Assembly (NCBI GenBank): GCA_964651755.1
Contig: CAZYZD010000040.1
Location: 1-18,625 of the forward strand
DNA from: QNZT01 sp964651755
GTDB taxonomy: Bacteria > Campylobacterota > Campylobacteria > Campylobacterales > QNZT01
Reading direction: 5' to 3'
DNA length: 18,625 nt
The notes below the pieces were generated by a model that was given only the letters and a program-made list of their open reading frames with translations, searched no databases and was not told the origin of the DNA. This document shows, piece by piece, positions 7,092 through 14,521 of this stretch; positions within the stretch are counted from its first letter, which is position 1, and each line of letters begins with the position of its first letter. The position numbers and the translations under genes were made by a program.

Positions 7092-8945
7092 TTGAAAAAG
7101 GTTTGTGCTATTTTCTATTATCAGATTGCTCTTATCAACTCGCCTCTTTCTCCTCTGACATACACATCCGAAAAAGAACTTGACGAAGGTCAGCTTGTTG
7201 AAATAAAGCTTAGAAATAAATTAGTAAAAGGTATTATTTATTCACAATGTGAAAAACCTAAGTTTTCATGTGAAAAAGTGGAAAAAGTATTGGATATCTC
7301 TTTTTCTGCAAAATATATGCAGATATTCAGATTTTTGAGTCAGTATTATATATGTTCTTTCGGAGAAGCTGCAGGACTTTTTACGCCTGTTCCTTTGCAA
7401 AAACAACTACAAAATTTTAAAATTTCCTGCGATATCGAACTCTCTTCAAGACAGCAGGAAGCGTATGATTTTATTCTCTCTCATGATATTTCCCTCCTTT
7501 TTGGTGATACTGGAAGTGGTAAGACAGAGATTTATATGAAACTGCTCGAAGATGTCATCAATGCAGGTAAAAGTGCGATTTTTCTGATGCCTGAAATCTC
7601 TTTGACACCGCAGATGCAGAAACGTCTGAAAAAGAAATTCGGCGATCTTGTAGCGATTTGGCACTCCAAAATCACCAAAAAGAAGAAAGAAGAGATTTTA
7701 GAAGCGATTTCCCTGGGTGAAGTAAAGATTGTAGCGGGGGCAAGGTCTTCACTTTTTGTGGCGATGCCGAATCTGGGTGCGATTATTGTCGATGAAGAGC
7801 ATGACGATAGTTATAAAGCTTCAAACCGACCGCGCTATCATGCCAGAGATACGGCGATCTATATGGGAAAAATGGTAGGAGCGAAAGTAGTGCTTGGTTC
7901 TGCAACTCCCTCCTTGACTTCTTATCATAAATTTCCCCATTTCAGACTCAAAGAGACTTTTTTTGACACGCAGAAGTCGGTTCTCTTTCTTAAAGAGGAG
8001 GATGGGATCAGTGAGCGGATTCTTCATGAACTATCTCATACTCTTAGTCAAAACCATCAGGCGATTGTCTTTTTGCCCACCCGAGCCAATTATAAGTATC
8101 TTACCTGTATGGATTGCGGTAAATTTGTCGAGTGCCCTTTTTGTGCAGTAGGGATGAGTATTCACCGGGAACGCAATGCGCTTCGGTGTCATTATTGTAA
8201 CTATATGCAGCGTATTCCTTCGGAGTGTCCTTCATGTAAGGGGCATCATCTTAAAACAAGCCGTATAGGTACGGCTCAGGTGGTGGCGGAGCTTTCTGAA
8301 AAGTTTCCGGAGAAAAAATTTATGAAGTTTGACCGCGATGAAGTGACAACACAGACCAAACTGAAAAAGATTCTTAAAGCATTTAACGATAAAGAGATTG
8401 ATGTACTGGTTGGTACACAGATGCTTTCCAAGGGGCATGACTATCATGATGTGCGTCTGGCTGTGGTTTTTGGAATCGATACGATTCTGGCACAGGCGGA
8501 TTTCCGGGCACGTGAACGGGCGATGAGTCTATTATTGCAGGTGGCGGGAAGAAGTGGACGAAAAGGAGAGGGAAAGGTGATCATTCAGACAAGCAACGCT
8601 GAATTTTTTGCCCACTATATGGACGATTATGAAAAGTTCCTCAAAGATGAACTTCCTTACCGGGAAGGACTCTATCCGCCGTTTAAAAAGCTTATGAAAT
8701 TTATGATTTCCCATAAAAACAAACAAAAAGCGCTGGAGATTCTGGAACAGCTTCAGATTTGTCTGGGAAATAGAGAAGATATCGAAGTGGTCGGCTTCGG
8801 AGAAGCCCCGGTAGCAAGAATTGCCGGAAAATTCCGCTTTCAGATTCTGCTTCGTTCAGACTCTGCCAAAGCACTTGTGCAGGTAGCCCACCGGTGTCGT
8901 ATCAAAGATTGCGAAGTAGATATTGATCCGGTGCAGTTTTCCTGA
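7092..8945 (+). CDS. priA: Primosomal protein N' (replication restart helicase PriA)
   Basis: About 617 residues, the short Campylobacterota form of PriA (E. coli 732). PriA is a 3'-5' superfamily 2 helicase that binds stalled forks and reloads the replisome. Seen: an N-terminal DNA-binding domain (SPLTYTSEKEL); Walker A GDTGSGKT at 138-145; DEEH at 234-237; motif III GSATPS; and eight zinc-ligand cysteines C339, C342, C348, C351, C366, C369, C379 and C382. A helicase C-terminal domain (GTQMLSKGHDYHDV, VAGRSGRKGEG) completes it. The start is uncertain. TTG at 7092 has no upstream ribosome binding site, no ATG or GTG is in frame nearby, and AAGG at 7098-7101 would suit an ATT at 7110. It follows pilin 3 by 22 bases and ends base-to-base against a convergent gene. 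Confidence 0.93.
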   Translation: MKKVCAIFYYQIALINSPLSPLTYTSEKELDEGQLVEIKLRNKLVKGIIYSQCEKPKFSCEKVEKVLDISFSAKYMQIFRFLSQYYICSFGEAAGLFTPVPLQKQLQNFKISCDIELSSRQQEAYDFILSHDISLLFGDTGSGKTEIYMKLLEDVINAGKSAIFLMPEISLTPQMQKRLKKKFGDLVAIWHSKITKKKKEEILEAISLGEVKIVAGARSSLFVAMPNLGAIIVDEEHDDSYKASNRPRYHARDTAIYMGKMVGAKVVLGSATPSLTSYHKFPHFRLKETFFDTQKSVLFLKEEDGISERILHELSHTLSQNHQAIVFLPTRANYKYLTCMDCGKFVECPFCAVGMSIHRERNALRCHYCNYMQRIPSECPSCKGHHLKTSRIGTAQVVAELSEKFPEKKFMKFDRDEVTTQTKLKKILKAFNDKEIDVLVGTQMLSKGHDYHDVRLAVVFGIDTILAQADFRARERAMSLLLQVAGRSGRKGEGKVIIQTSNAEFFAHYMDDYEKFLKDELPYREGLYPPFKKLMKFMISHKNKQKALEILEQLQICLGNREDIEVVGFGEAPVARIAGKFRFQILLRSDSAKALVQVAHRCRIKDCEVDIDPVQFS

Positions 8946-9518
8946 TTAGTTAGTATAATCTTTTCCCTCAAAAAAAGCTTTTGCCTTTTTGCTGAGGGTT
9001 TTCATCCTCTCTTCTCCTTTTGGCAGTTCTGCACGCAGTTTTTTCATCTCTTCAAGAAAGTTGTTGAGGTTTTTAGGCAATACTTTTGCAATATAATATT
9101 TAAGATATTTTGCAATTGCCGGAGAAGTACCGGAGGTAGAAATAGCGATAGTCAAATCACCCTCTTTCACATAGGAAGGGAAGATAAAGTCACAGTAGGC
9201 AACAGAGTCTACAGCATTGCAGAGGGTGCGCATGTGGCGTGTCTCTTTGTAGATTTGCTCCTGTATTTCAAGAGAATTGACTGCAATGATGACAATATCG
9301 AATCCTTCTACATCTCCTGTTTCGTATTTCTTGGTTTTATAGCAAAGATTGTGGTCGATAATATGTGAGAGCATCTCTTCACTATAGTGGTCGGCAATGA
9401 CTTCAACATTGGTTGTGAAATCAAGAACCTTTTCGATCTTTTCAGTTGCAATTTTGCCACCACCGACGATCAGTATTTTGCTCTGGTCCAATTTTAAGAA
9501 TGCGGGAAAATATTTCAT
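8946..9518 (-). CDS. Precorrin-2 dehydrogenase/sirohydrochlorin ferrochelatase (CysG N-terminal/Met8-like)
   Basis: A 190-residue protein from ATG 9518. The longer frame from TTG 9536 has no ribosome binding site and would include the promoter -10. Seen: KILIVGGGKIATEKI at 14-28 is the NAD-binding loop. NAVDSVAYCDFIFPS carries the conserved Asp region, and STSGTSPAIAKYLK is the CysG/Met8 Ser-Gly signature. Family knowledge: it oxidises precorrin-2 to sirohydrochlorin and may insert iron to make siroheme, needed for sulfite and nitrite reductases and as precursor of heme d1. The separate SUMT methyltransferase domain of CysG is absent, as in other stand-alone enzymes. It is convergent with priA (stop codons adjacent, no gap) and divergent from sixA. 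Its upstream DNA has a Crp/Fnr-type dyad. Confidence 0.88.
   Translation of the reverse strand: MKYFPAFLKLDQSKILIVGGGKIATEKIEKVLDFTTNVEVIADHYSEEMLSHIIDHNLCYKTKKYETGDVEGFDIVIIAVNSLEIQEQIYKETRHMRTLCNAVDSVAYCDFIFPSYVKEGDLTIAISTSGTSPAIAKYLKYYIAKVLPKNLNNFLEEMKKLRAELPKGEERMKTLSKKAKAFFEGKDYTN
8965..9002 (+). terminator. Possible intrinsic terminator of priA inside the convergent gene
   Basis: CCCTCA (8965-8970) pairs with TGAGGG (8993-8998), extended after a two-base mismatch by five A-T pairs and one G-C pair, and followed by TTTT (8999-9002). It lies 20 bases after the priA stop, within the 3' end of the opposite-strand gene. The U-run is short, so efficiency is uncertain. Confidence 0.4.
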
Positions 9519-9525
9519 AAAAGAA

Positions 9526-9531
9526 ATTATA
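9526..9531 (-). promoter_or_regulatory. -10 element of the precorrin-2 dehydrogenase gene
   Basis: A perfect TATAAT on the minus strand ends eight bases before the ATG at 9518. Transcription would start at about 9519, essentially on the start codon, and no ribosome binding site exists in between. The -35 region coincides with the dyad at 9544-9559. Confidence 0.5.
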
Positions 9532-9543
9532 CACAAAGATTTG

Positions 9544-9559
9544 TTTAACTTCAGTTAAA
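9544..9559. promoter_or_regulatory. Operator-like dyad TTAAC-N4-GTTAA
   Basis: The perfect inverted repeat TTTAACT-TC-AGTTAAA is centred at 9551.5. It contains TTAAC-N4-GTTAA, the Crp/Fnr-family pattern reported for the nitrosative-stress regulator NssR of Campylobacter jejuni. It overlaps the -35 position of the precorrin-2 dehydrogenase promoter and lies about 100 bases upstream of the probable sixA transcription start. Confidence 0.5.
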
Positions 9560-9572
9560 TTATAAAATATAA

Positions 9573-9603
9573 TATAAAGATAAAAAAATTAATTATCTTT
9601 ATA
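9573..9603. repeat. 11-bp perfect inverted repeat in the divergent intergenic region
   Basis: TATAAAGATAA (9573-9583), a nine-base spacer (9584-9592) and TTATCTTTATA (9593-9603) match perfectly. It lies between two divergent promoters, so a terminator role is unlikely; a dimeric regulator site or cruciform is possible. The rest of 9560-9682 is AT-rich with no gene. Confidence 0.55.
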
Positions 9604-9634
9604 AATAAAATTGATTTGAATTAGTACCTTCTTT

Positions 9635-9643
9635 TGCTATACT
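9635..9643 (+). promoter_or_regulatory. Extended -10 promoter of sixA
   Basis: TGCTATACT preceded by a short T-run gives a TG-n-TATACT extended -10. Transcription would begin near 9650, leaving a leader of about 33 bases that carries the AGAGG ribosome binding site at 9670-9674 before the ATG at 9683. Confidence 0.5.
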
Positions 9644-9682
9644 TACAATTATGAGATGAAAGAAGAGGGAGAGGAAAAAACG

Positions 9683-10180
9683 ATGAAGCGACTTTATTTG
9701 ATGCGCCATGCAAAATCAGACTGGAATGGCTACTATGTAAGTGATTTTGAGCGAGGTTTAAATAAACGGGGAGAGAAAGCTGCCCCTTTGATGGGTAAAG
9801 TTTTGAAAGAGAAAAATATTAATCCTGACCTTATTGTCTCATCTCCTGCAAAGAGAGCGAAAACAACTGCAGAAATTGTTGCAGATAAACTGGGATATAA
9901 TGCAGACAAAATACTTTTTGTGCCAAAAATTTACGAAGCGTCTGTACTTGACTTGTTTGAAGTATTACATGATCTTCCCGACGATGTGCAGAGTGTTTTG
10001 GTTGTAGGGCATAATCCGGCAATGACCGGTTTGATCAACCAGATCAGCAATGTCAACCTTGACAACCTTCCTACTGCTGCTGTTATCGGTATTGAACTGC
10101 CTACGGATGATTGGAAAAGCATCCAGCCCAGAGCCGGTAAATTTCTCTTTTTCGAATATCCCAAAAAGTATCAGCACTAA
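9683..10180 (+). CDS. sixA: Phosphohistidine phosphatase SixA-like (histidine phosphatase family)
   Basis: A 165-residue protein. The start is ATG 9683, because the longer frame from 9656 would translate the purine-rich ribosome binding site. Seen: the N-terminal strand ends in LMRHAKSDW with R8 and H9, the RHG-type catalytic pair in its SixA form RHA. SSPAKRAKTTAE (53-64) holds the conserved arginine, and VGHNPAM supplies the second histidine H110. Family knowledge: small SixA proteins of the histidine phosphatase superfamily remove phosphate from phosphohistidine, for example on histidine phosphotransfer domains or PTS proteins. The substrate here is unknown. The stop TAA shares its last base with the ATG of the following ABC-F gene (TAATG), so the two are co-transcribed and probably coupled. 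Confidence 0.88.
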   Translation: MKRLYLMRHAKSDWNGYYVSDFERGLNKRGEKAAPLMGKVLKEKNINPDLIVSSPAKRAKTTAEIVADKLGYNADKILFVPKIYEASVLDLFEVLHDLPDDVQSVLVVGHNPAMTGLINQISNVNLDNLPTAAVIGIELPTDDWKSIQPRAGKFLFFEYPKKYQH

Positions 10181-12123
10181 TGGCGCTTTTAGATTTGATA
10201 GGCGTTAGCAAAGCCTATGAGAGTAACAAGATCCTGGAGAATATCGATTTTTCTATTCATGAAGGGGAGAGAGTTGCGATTATTGCCAAAAACGGAGGCG
10301 GTAAATCGACACTTATGAAGATATGCCAGGGGATACTGGAGTTTGATGAGGGGCGGAGAATTGTCCAAAACGATATCAAAATAGAAATGCTCGATCAAAA
10401 TCCTTCTTTTGAAGAGGGTATCAGTGTCAAAGATGCGATAGAGAATGAACTTGAAGAGCTGAAAAAGGCAAAGGAGCGTTATGATCTTCTAAGTGAGCAG
10501 CTTGCGGAAGCGTTTGACAATAAAATACTGGTGGAAGAGCATGCAAAACTGGGGACTTTTCTTGATACGCACAATGCCTGGAGCCTGGACGATAAAGTTG
10601 AGCGTATTTTACAGGAATTTCAGCTCAAAGAGTATGAAGATAAACCGGTACTGCTTTTAAGCGGAGGGGAACAGCGGCGTGTGGCACTGGCTGGATTGCT
10701 TTTGAAAAAGCCGGATATTTTACTGCTGGATGAACCGACCAACCATCTGGATGTCTATATGGTAGAGTTTTTGGAGCAGTATCTCCTGCGTGAAAAATTT
10801 ACACTGCTTTTTATCTCTCATGATCGTTATTTTCTGGACAATATCGCGACACGCTCCATAGAGATAGAAGAGGGGAAAATACGCTCTTTCAAGGGCGGTT
10901 ACAGCGATTATATCCGTCAGAAAGAGGAACTTTTAAAGTCTATGCAAAAGTCGCATGAGACACTTTTGAAACTGCTTAAAAGTGAAGAAGAGTGGCTGAA
11001 TCGGGGTGTAAAAGCAAGATTGAAGCGAAATGAAGGGCGTAAACAGCGTGTGATGCAGATGCGTGAAGAGGCGAAAAAGAATCCCTCCGTCATTCGCAAA
11101 ATGAAGCTGGAGTTGGAGCGGGAGAAGAAGAGTTTTCAACATGAAAAGGTGGTAAACCGTAAAAAAATGCTGTTTGAACTTGAAAATATCTCAAAATCTC
11201 TGGGAAACAAACTTCTCATCGATGCTTTTACGCTGCGGATTTTACAGCAGGATAAAATTGCGATCGTCGGTAAAAACGGAGCAGGTAAATCGACGCTTCT
11301 CAAGTTGCTTCTGGGAGAGATGAAACCCGATAGCGGTGTGATCAAAAAGGGAGACTTCTCTATCGGTTATTTCGATCAGCAACGTGCAATGCTCGATGAT
11401 GATAAAAACTTGATTGAGATATTTTGTCCCAATGGCGGGGATCGTGTGGATGTGCGCGGAAAAAATATGCACGTTTACGGCTATCTGAAAAATTTTCTCT
11501 TTCCCAAAGAGCATCTGGATAAGAAGATCGGAATTTTAAGTGGTGGTGAAAAGAACCGCGTAGCGCTGGCACTGCTCTTTACGAAAAAATATGATTGTCT
11601 GATTCTTGATGAACCGACCAATGATCTGGATATCGCGACGATCAATATTTTGGAAGAGTATCTGCAAAGTTTTGACGGTGCACTTCTTTTTGTCTCTCAT
11701 GATCGCTACTTTGTCGATAAAATTGCAAAAAAACTCTTAATTTTCAGAGGGAACGGTTTGGTAGAGGAGAGTTACCAGAGTTATAGTGAGTATCTGGAGA
11801 TAGAGAAAGAGTTGAAAGATCTGGAGAGTTTTTCCAAAGAGGTAGAAGAGAAGCCCAAAGAGGTGAAGCGTGAACGCAACCGTACGGCAAAACTGAGCTA
11901 CAAAGAGAAACGGGACTATGAAGAGCTGCCTGAAAAAATAGAAGCGTTAGAAGAGAAAATTGCTTCTTTAAACAGTTGTCTTTCAGATCCGGAGTGTTAT
12001 CAGGAGCAAGGTTTGCAGACACTTCATGAAGAGTTACAAAAATATGAAGCTGAGTATGAAATATTGGTAGAACGTTATCTGGAGATTGAAGAGAAAATTG
12101 AGACACTGGGGATTGTTGTATAA
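10180..12123 (+). CDS. ABC-F family ATPase (Uup-like)
   Basis: A 647-residue protein with two ATP-binding cassettes and no membrane segments, so not a transporter. Seen: Walker A1 AKNGGGKST (36-44), signature SGGEQ (161-165) and Walker B DEPTNHLD (184-191). A charged linker helix pair follows (about 240-325). The second cassette has Walker A GKNGAGKST (364-372), SGGEKNR and DEPTNDLD, each followed by an SHDRYF switch. A long Glu/Lys-rich coiled coil fills about 545-645. Family knowledge: ABC-F proteins act on the ribosome (EttA, Uup, YbiT, YheS), and a C-terminal coiled coil is typical of Uup, which also affects transposon excision and ribosome assembly. Function as a ribosome-associated ATPase is an inference. 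It starts on the last base of the sixA stop codon. Confidence 0.88.
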   Translation: MALLDLIGVSKAYESNKILENIDFSIHEGERVAIIAKNGGGKSTLMKICQGILEFDEGRRIVQNDIKIEMLDQNPSFEEGISVKDAIENELEELKKAKERYDLLSEQLAEAFDNKILVEEHAKLGTFLDTHNAWSLDDKVERILQEFQLKEYEDKPVLLLSGGEQRRVALAGLLLKKPDILLLDEPTNHLDVYMVEFLEQYLLREKFTLLFISHDRYFLDNIATRSIEIEEGKIRSFKGGYSDYIRQKEELLKSMQKSHETLLKLLKSEEEWLNRGVKARLKRNEGRKQRVMQMREEAKKNPSVIRKMKLELEREKKSFQHEKVVNRKKMLFELENISKSLGNKLLIDAFTLRILQQDKIAIVGKNGAGKSTLLKLLLGEMKPDSGVIKKGDFSIGYFDQQRAMLDDDKNLIEIFCPNGGDRVDVRGKNMHVYGYLKNFLFPKEHLDKKIGILSGGEKNRVALALLFTKKYDCLILDEPTNDLDIATINILEEYLQSFDGALLFVSHDRYFVDKIAKKLLIFRGNGLVEESYQSYSEYLEIEKELKDLESFSKEVEEKPKEVKRERNRTAKLSYKEKRDYEELPEKIEALEEKIASLNSCLSDPECYQEQGLQTLHEELQKYEAEYEILVERYLEIEEKIETLGIVV

Positions 12124-12162
12124 ATATCAGAGTTTCTTCACGTCCAATTAACTACTATTCGC

Positions 12163-12196
12163 TATAATCCCCCAAAAGAAACTATTTAGGAAAGGA
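12163..12196 (+). promoter_or_regulatory. Promoter and ribosome binding site of the rplI operon
   Basis: A perfect TATAAT lies at 12163-12168, with transcription expected near 12175. AAGGA (12192-12196) is seven bases before the ATG at 12204. No clear -35. This single promoter probably drives rplI-hslV-hslU-era. Confidence 0.6.
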
Positions 12197-12203
12197 ATCA
12201 GAT

Positions 12204-12650
12204 ATGAAAGTATTGTTGATCAAAGATGTAAAGAGCCTTGGTAAAACAGGTGAGATAAAAGAGGTAAAAGATGGTTACGGTCAAAACTTTTTAATTGCCA
12301 AAGGCTTTGCCAAACGGGCAACCGATGAGGTTATCGAAGCGTGGAAAAAAGAGCAGGAAGAGAGAGCGAAACAGGAAGCTGAAGAGATTGCGAGACTCAA
12401 AGATATTGAAAAGAGACTTGCCGATGTTAAACTGGTGATCAAACATAAGCTTGGTGCGAACGGTTCTTTGTATGGTGCTGTAACAAAAGAGGAGATTGCG
12501 GAAGCTTTAAAGGCGCAGGAAGGAATCGAAATTGACAAAAAATCTGTTGAGATCAAAAATCCTATCAAAACGGCAGGAAATTTTGATATTTCTGTCAAAC
12601 TCGGACATGGTATCCATGCGACGCTCCATCTTGAGATTGTAGGAGAGTAG
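12204..12650 (+). CDS. rplI: Large ribosomal subunit protein bL9
   Basis: A 148-residue protein of normal bL9 length. The N-terminal rRNA-binding domain reads MKVLLIKDVKSLGKTGEIKE, with DGYGQNFLI following, the signature of the family. A long connecting helix (about 41-75, rich in Glu, Lys and Ala) leads to the C-terminal domain (KHKLGANGSLYGAVTKEEIAEAL). It binds 23S rRNA at the base of the L1 stalk and helps keep the reading frame. It is first in a four-gene operon; its stop is followed at once by the ATG of hslV. The same order is found in Helicobacter pylori. Confidence 0.97.
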   Translation: MKVLLIKDVKSLGKTGEIKEVKDGYGQNFLIAKGFAKRATDEVIEAWKKEQEERAKQEAEEIARLKDIEKRLADVKLVIKHKLGANGSLYGAVTKEEIAEALKAQEGIEIDKKSVEIKNPIKTAGNFDISVKLGHGIHATLHLEIVGE

Positions 12651-13199
12651 ATGTTTCATGCAACAACGATTCTTGCCTGCAAAGGTGAGAAAAAAGCAGT
12701 TATTGGCGGTGATGGACAGGTAACGTTCGGAAATGCTATTTTAAAATCGAATGCCACTAAAATCAGAAAACTCTATAACGGCAAGGTGATTGCCGGTTTT
12801 GCCGGAAGTACTGCGGATGCATTTAATCTTTTTGATATGTTCGAGGGGATTTTGGAGCAGAAAAAGGGTGATCTTTTAAAATCTGTCATCGAGTTTTCAA
12901 AAGAGTGGCGTAAAGACAAATACATGAGACAACTTGAAGCGATGATGATTGTTCTCAATACCGATAATATTTTTATTCTCAGCGGTAACGGCGATGTCGT
13001 GGAGCCGGAAGATGGAAAGATTGCAGCAATCGGAAGCGGCGGCAACTTTGCAATTTCGGCTGCCCGCGCTCTGGATCGGCATGCTGATCTTGATGAAGAG
13101 GTACTGGTCAAAGAGTCGCTTTTGATTGCAAGTGAGCTTTGTATCTATACCAGTGATAAAATCAAAACATTTACATTAACCAAAGAGGATCTTTCATGA
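12651..13199 (+). CDS. hslV: ATP-dependent protease proteolytic subunit HslV (ClpQ)
   Basis: A 182-residue proteasome beta-subunit homologue, which forms a double hexamer capped by HslU to degrade cytosolic proteins. Seen: MFHATTIL at the N-terminus, with GGDGQVTFGN, SNATKIRKL, GFAGSTADAF and AAIGSGGNFA all typical of HslV. The catalytic nucleophile must be the first Thr of ATTIL, residue 5. Most bacterial HslV proteins expose Thr2 after removal of Met alone, so here a four-residue propeptide (MFHA) has to be removed. Helicobacter HslV has a similar MFEATTIL start. The ATG follows the rplI stop with no gap, and the stop overlaps the hslU start as ATGA. Confidence 0.96.
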   Translation: MFHATTILACKGEKKAVIGGDGQVTFGNAILKSNATKIRKLYNGKVIAGFAGSTADAFNLFDMFEGILEQKKGDLLKSVIEFSKEWRKDKYMRQLEAMMIVLNTDNIFILSGNGDVVEPEDGKIAAIGSGGNFAISAARALDRHADLDEEVLVKESLLIASELCIYTSDKIKTFTLTKEDLS

Positions 13200-14521
13200 A
13201 TATGACACCCAAAGAGATTGTCTCCTATCTTGATCAGTATATTATCGGGCAGTTTGATGCCAAAAAAGCGATTGGTATTGCGCTACGTAACCGTTACCGC
13301 AGAATGCAACTTGACAGCGTGATGCAGGAGGAGATCAGCCCCAAAAATATTCTTATGATTGGATCGACCGGTGTTGGTAAAACGGAGATTGCCAGACGTC
13401 TTGCCAAAATGATGAACCTCCCTTTTGTCAAGGTGGAAGCGAGTAAATATACCGAAGTCGGTTTTGTAGGGCGTGATGTGGAGTCTATGGTCAGGGATTT
13501 GGTGATGGCATCGATCAATCTTGTCAAAGCGGAACATAAAGAGAGAAATAAGAGTGCTATCGATGAGTATATCGAGAAAAAAATTGTTGAAAAGCTTTTA
13601 CCACCGCTTCCTTCTGGTGCCAGTGAGACGAAAAAGGAGGATTATAAACGTAGTTTTGAAAAGATGCGCCAGCGCTTGCGTGACGGAGAGCTGGATGATC
13701 TGGAGATCGAGATTGAAGTGAGCGGTGGAGTTGGTGAGATAAGCGATACTTCCATGCCTCCGGAGATGATCAAGGTACAGGAGAGCTTTCTGAAAATTTT
13801 AACAGCCAAAAGTGAAAATGTTAAAAAAGAGATGAAAGTCAAAGAGGCAAAAGAAGCGTTGAAGGCGGAAGCAAGTGAAAAGCTGCTTGATTTTGAAGCG
13901 GTAAAAACGGAGGCACTCGAGCGTGCACAAAACGGCGGGATTATCTTTATCGATGAGATTGACAAGATAGCAGTCAGTTCAAAAAGCCAGAGCCGTCAGG
14001 ATCCGAGCAAAGAGGGAGTACAGCGGGATTTGCTGCCTATAGTGGAAGGGAGTGATATCAACACAAAATATGGTGTTGTCAAAACAGATCATATTCTTTT
14101 TATTGCGGCAGGTGCGTTTCACCTGACCAAACCGAGTGATCTCATTCCTGAGCTTCAGGGGCGTTTTCCCCTGCGTGTAGAGTTGAGTTCACTTTCGGAA
14201 GAGACACTTTATAAAATTCTGACACAGCCCAAAAATTCTCTGCTCAGGCAGTATGAAGCACTTCTTTCAACAGAGGGAGTATCTCTGGAGTTTACAGATG
14301 ATGCGATCCGGGCGATTGCCAGAATCTCCCAACTTGCCAATGAAAAACTGGAAGATATCGGAGCAAGGCGTCTGCATACGGTTTTGGAGCGTGTGATTGA
14401 AGATATCAGTTATGATGCCGACGAACACAAAGGGGAGACAATTACGGTGACAAAAGAGCTGGTACATGAAAAACTGGATGAAGTAGCAAGCGATGAAGAT
14501 CTTTCAAGGTATATCCTGTGA
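13196..14521 (+). CDS. hslU: ATP-dependent protease ATPase subunit HslU (ClpY)
   Basis: A 441-residue AAA+ unfoldase that feeds substrates to HslV. Seen: TPKEIVSYLDQYIIGQ at the N-terminus; Walker A GSTGVGKT at about 57-64; the pore loop in TEVGFVGRDVE; a variable charged I-domain (about 105-235); Walker B IIFIDEIDKIA; sensor I in the AAGAF region; and a C-terminal domain with sensor II GARRLHTVLERVIED. The last residues SRYIL form the C-terminal tail that inserts into HslV pockets, as in other HslU proteins. It overlaps hslV by four bases (ATGA) and era by four bases (GTGA). ATG 13202 is a possible alternative start two codons later. Confidence 0.96.
   Translation: MNMTPKEIVSYLDQYIIGQFDAKKAIGIALRNRYRRMQLDSVMQEEISPKNILMIGSTGVGKTEIARRLAKMMNLPFVKVEASKYTEVGFVGRDVESMVRDLVMASINLVKAEHKERNKSAIDEYIEKKIVEKLLPPLPSGASETKKEDYKRSFEKMRQRLRDGELDDLEIEIEVSGGVGEISDTSMPPEMIKVQESFLKILTAKSENVKKEMKVKEAKEALKAEASEKLLDFEAVKTEALERAQNGGIIFIDEIDKIAVSSKSQSRQDPSKEGVQRDLLPIVEGSDINTKYGVVKTDHILFIAAGAFHLTKPSDLIPELQGRFPLRVELSSLSEETLYKILTQPKNSLLRQYEALLSTEGVSLEFTDDAIRAIARISQLANEKLEDIGARRLHTVLERVIEDISYDADEHKGETITVTKELVHEKLDEVASDEDLSRYIL

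Noticed and set aside
9656..9682. Longer start for sixA
   Set aside because: It would encode the Glu-rich translation of the ribosome binding site; family members start at MxLYLMRHA.
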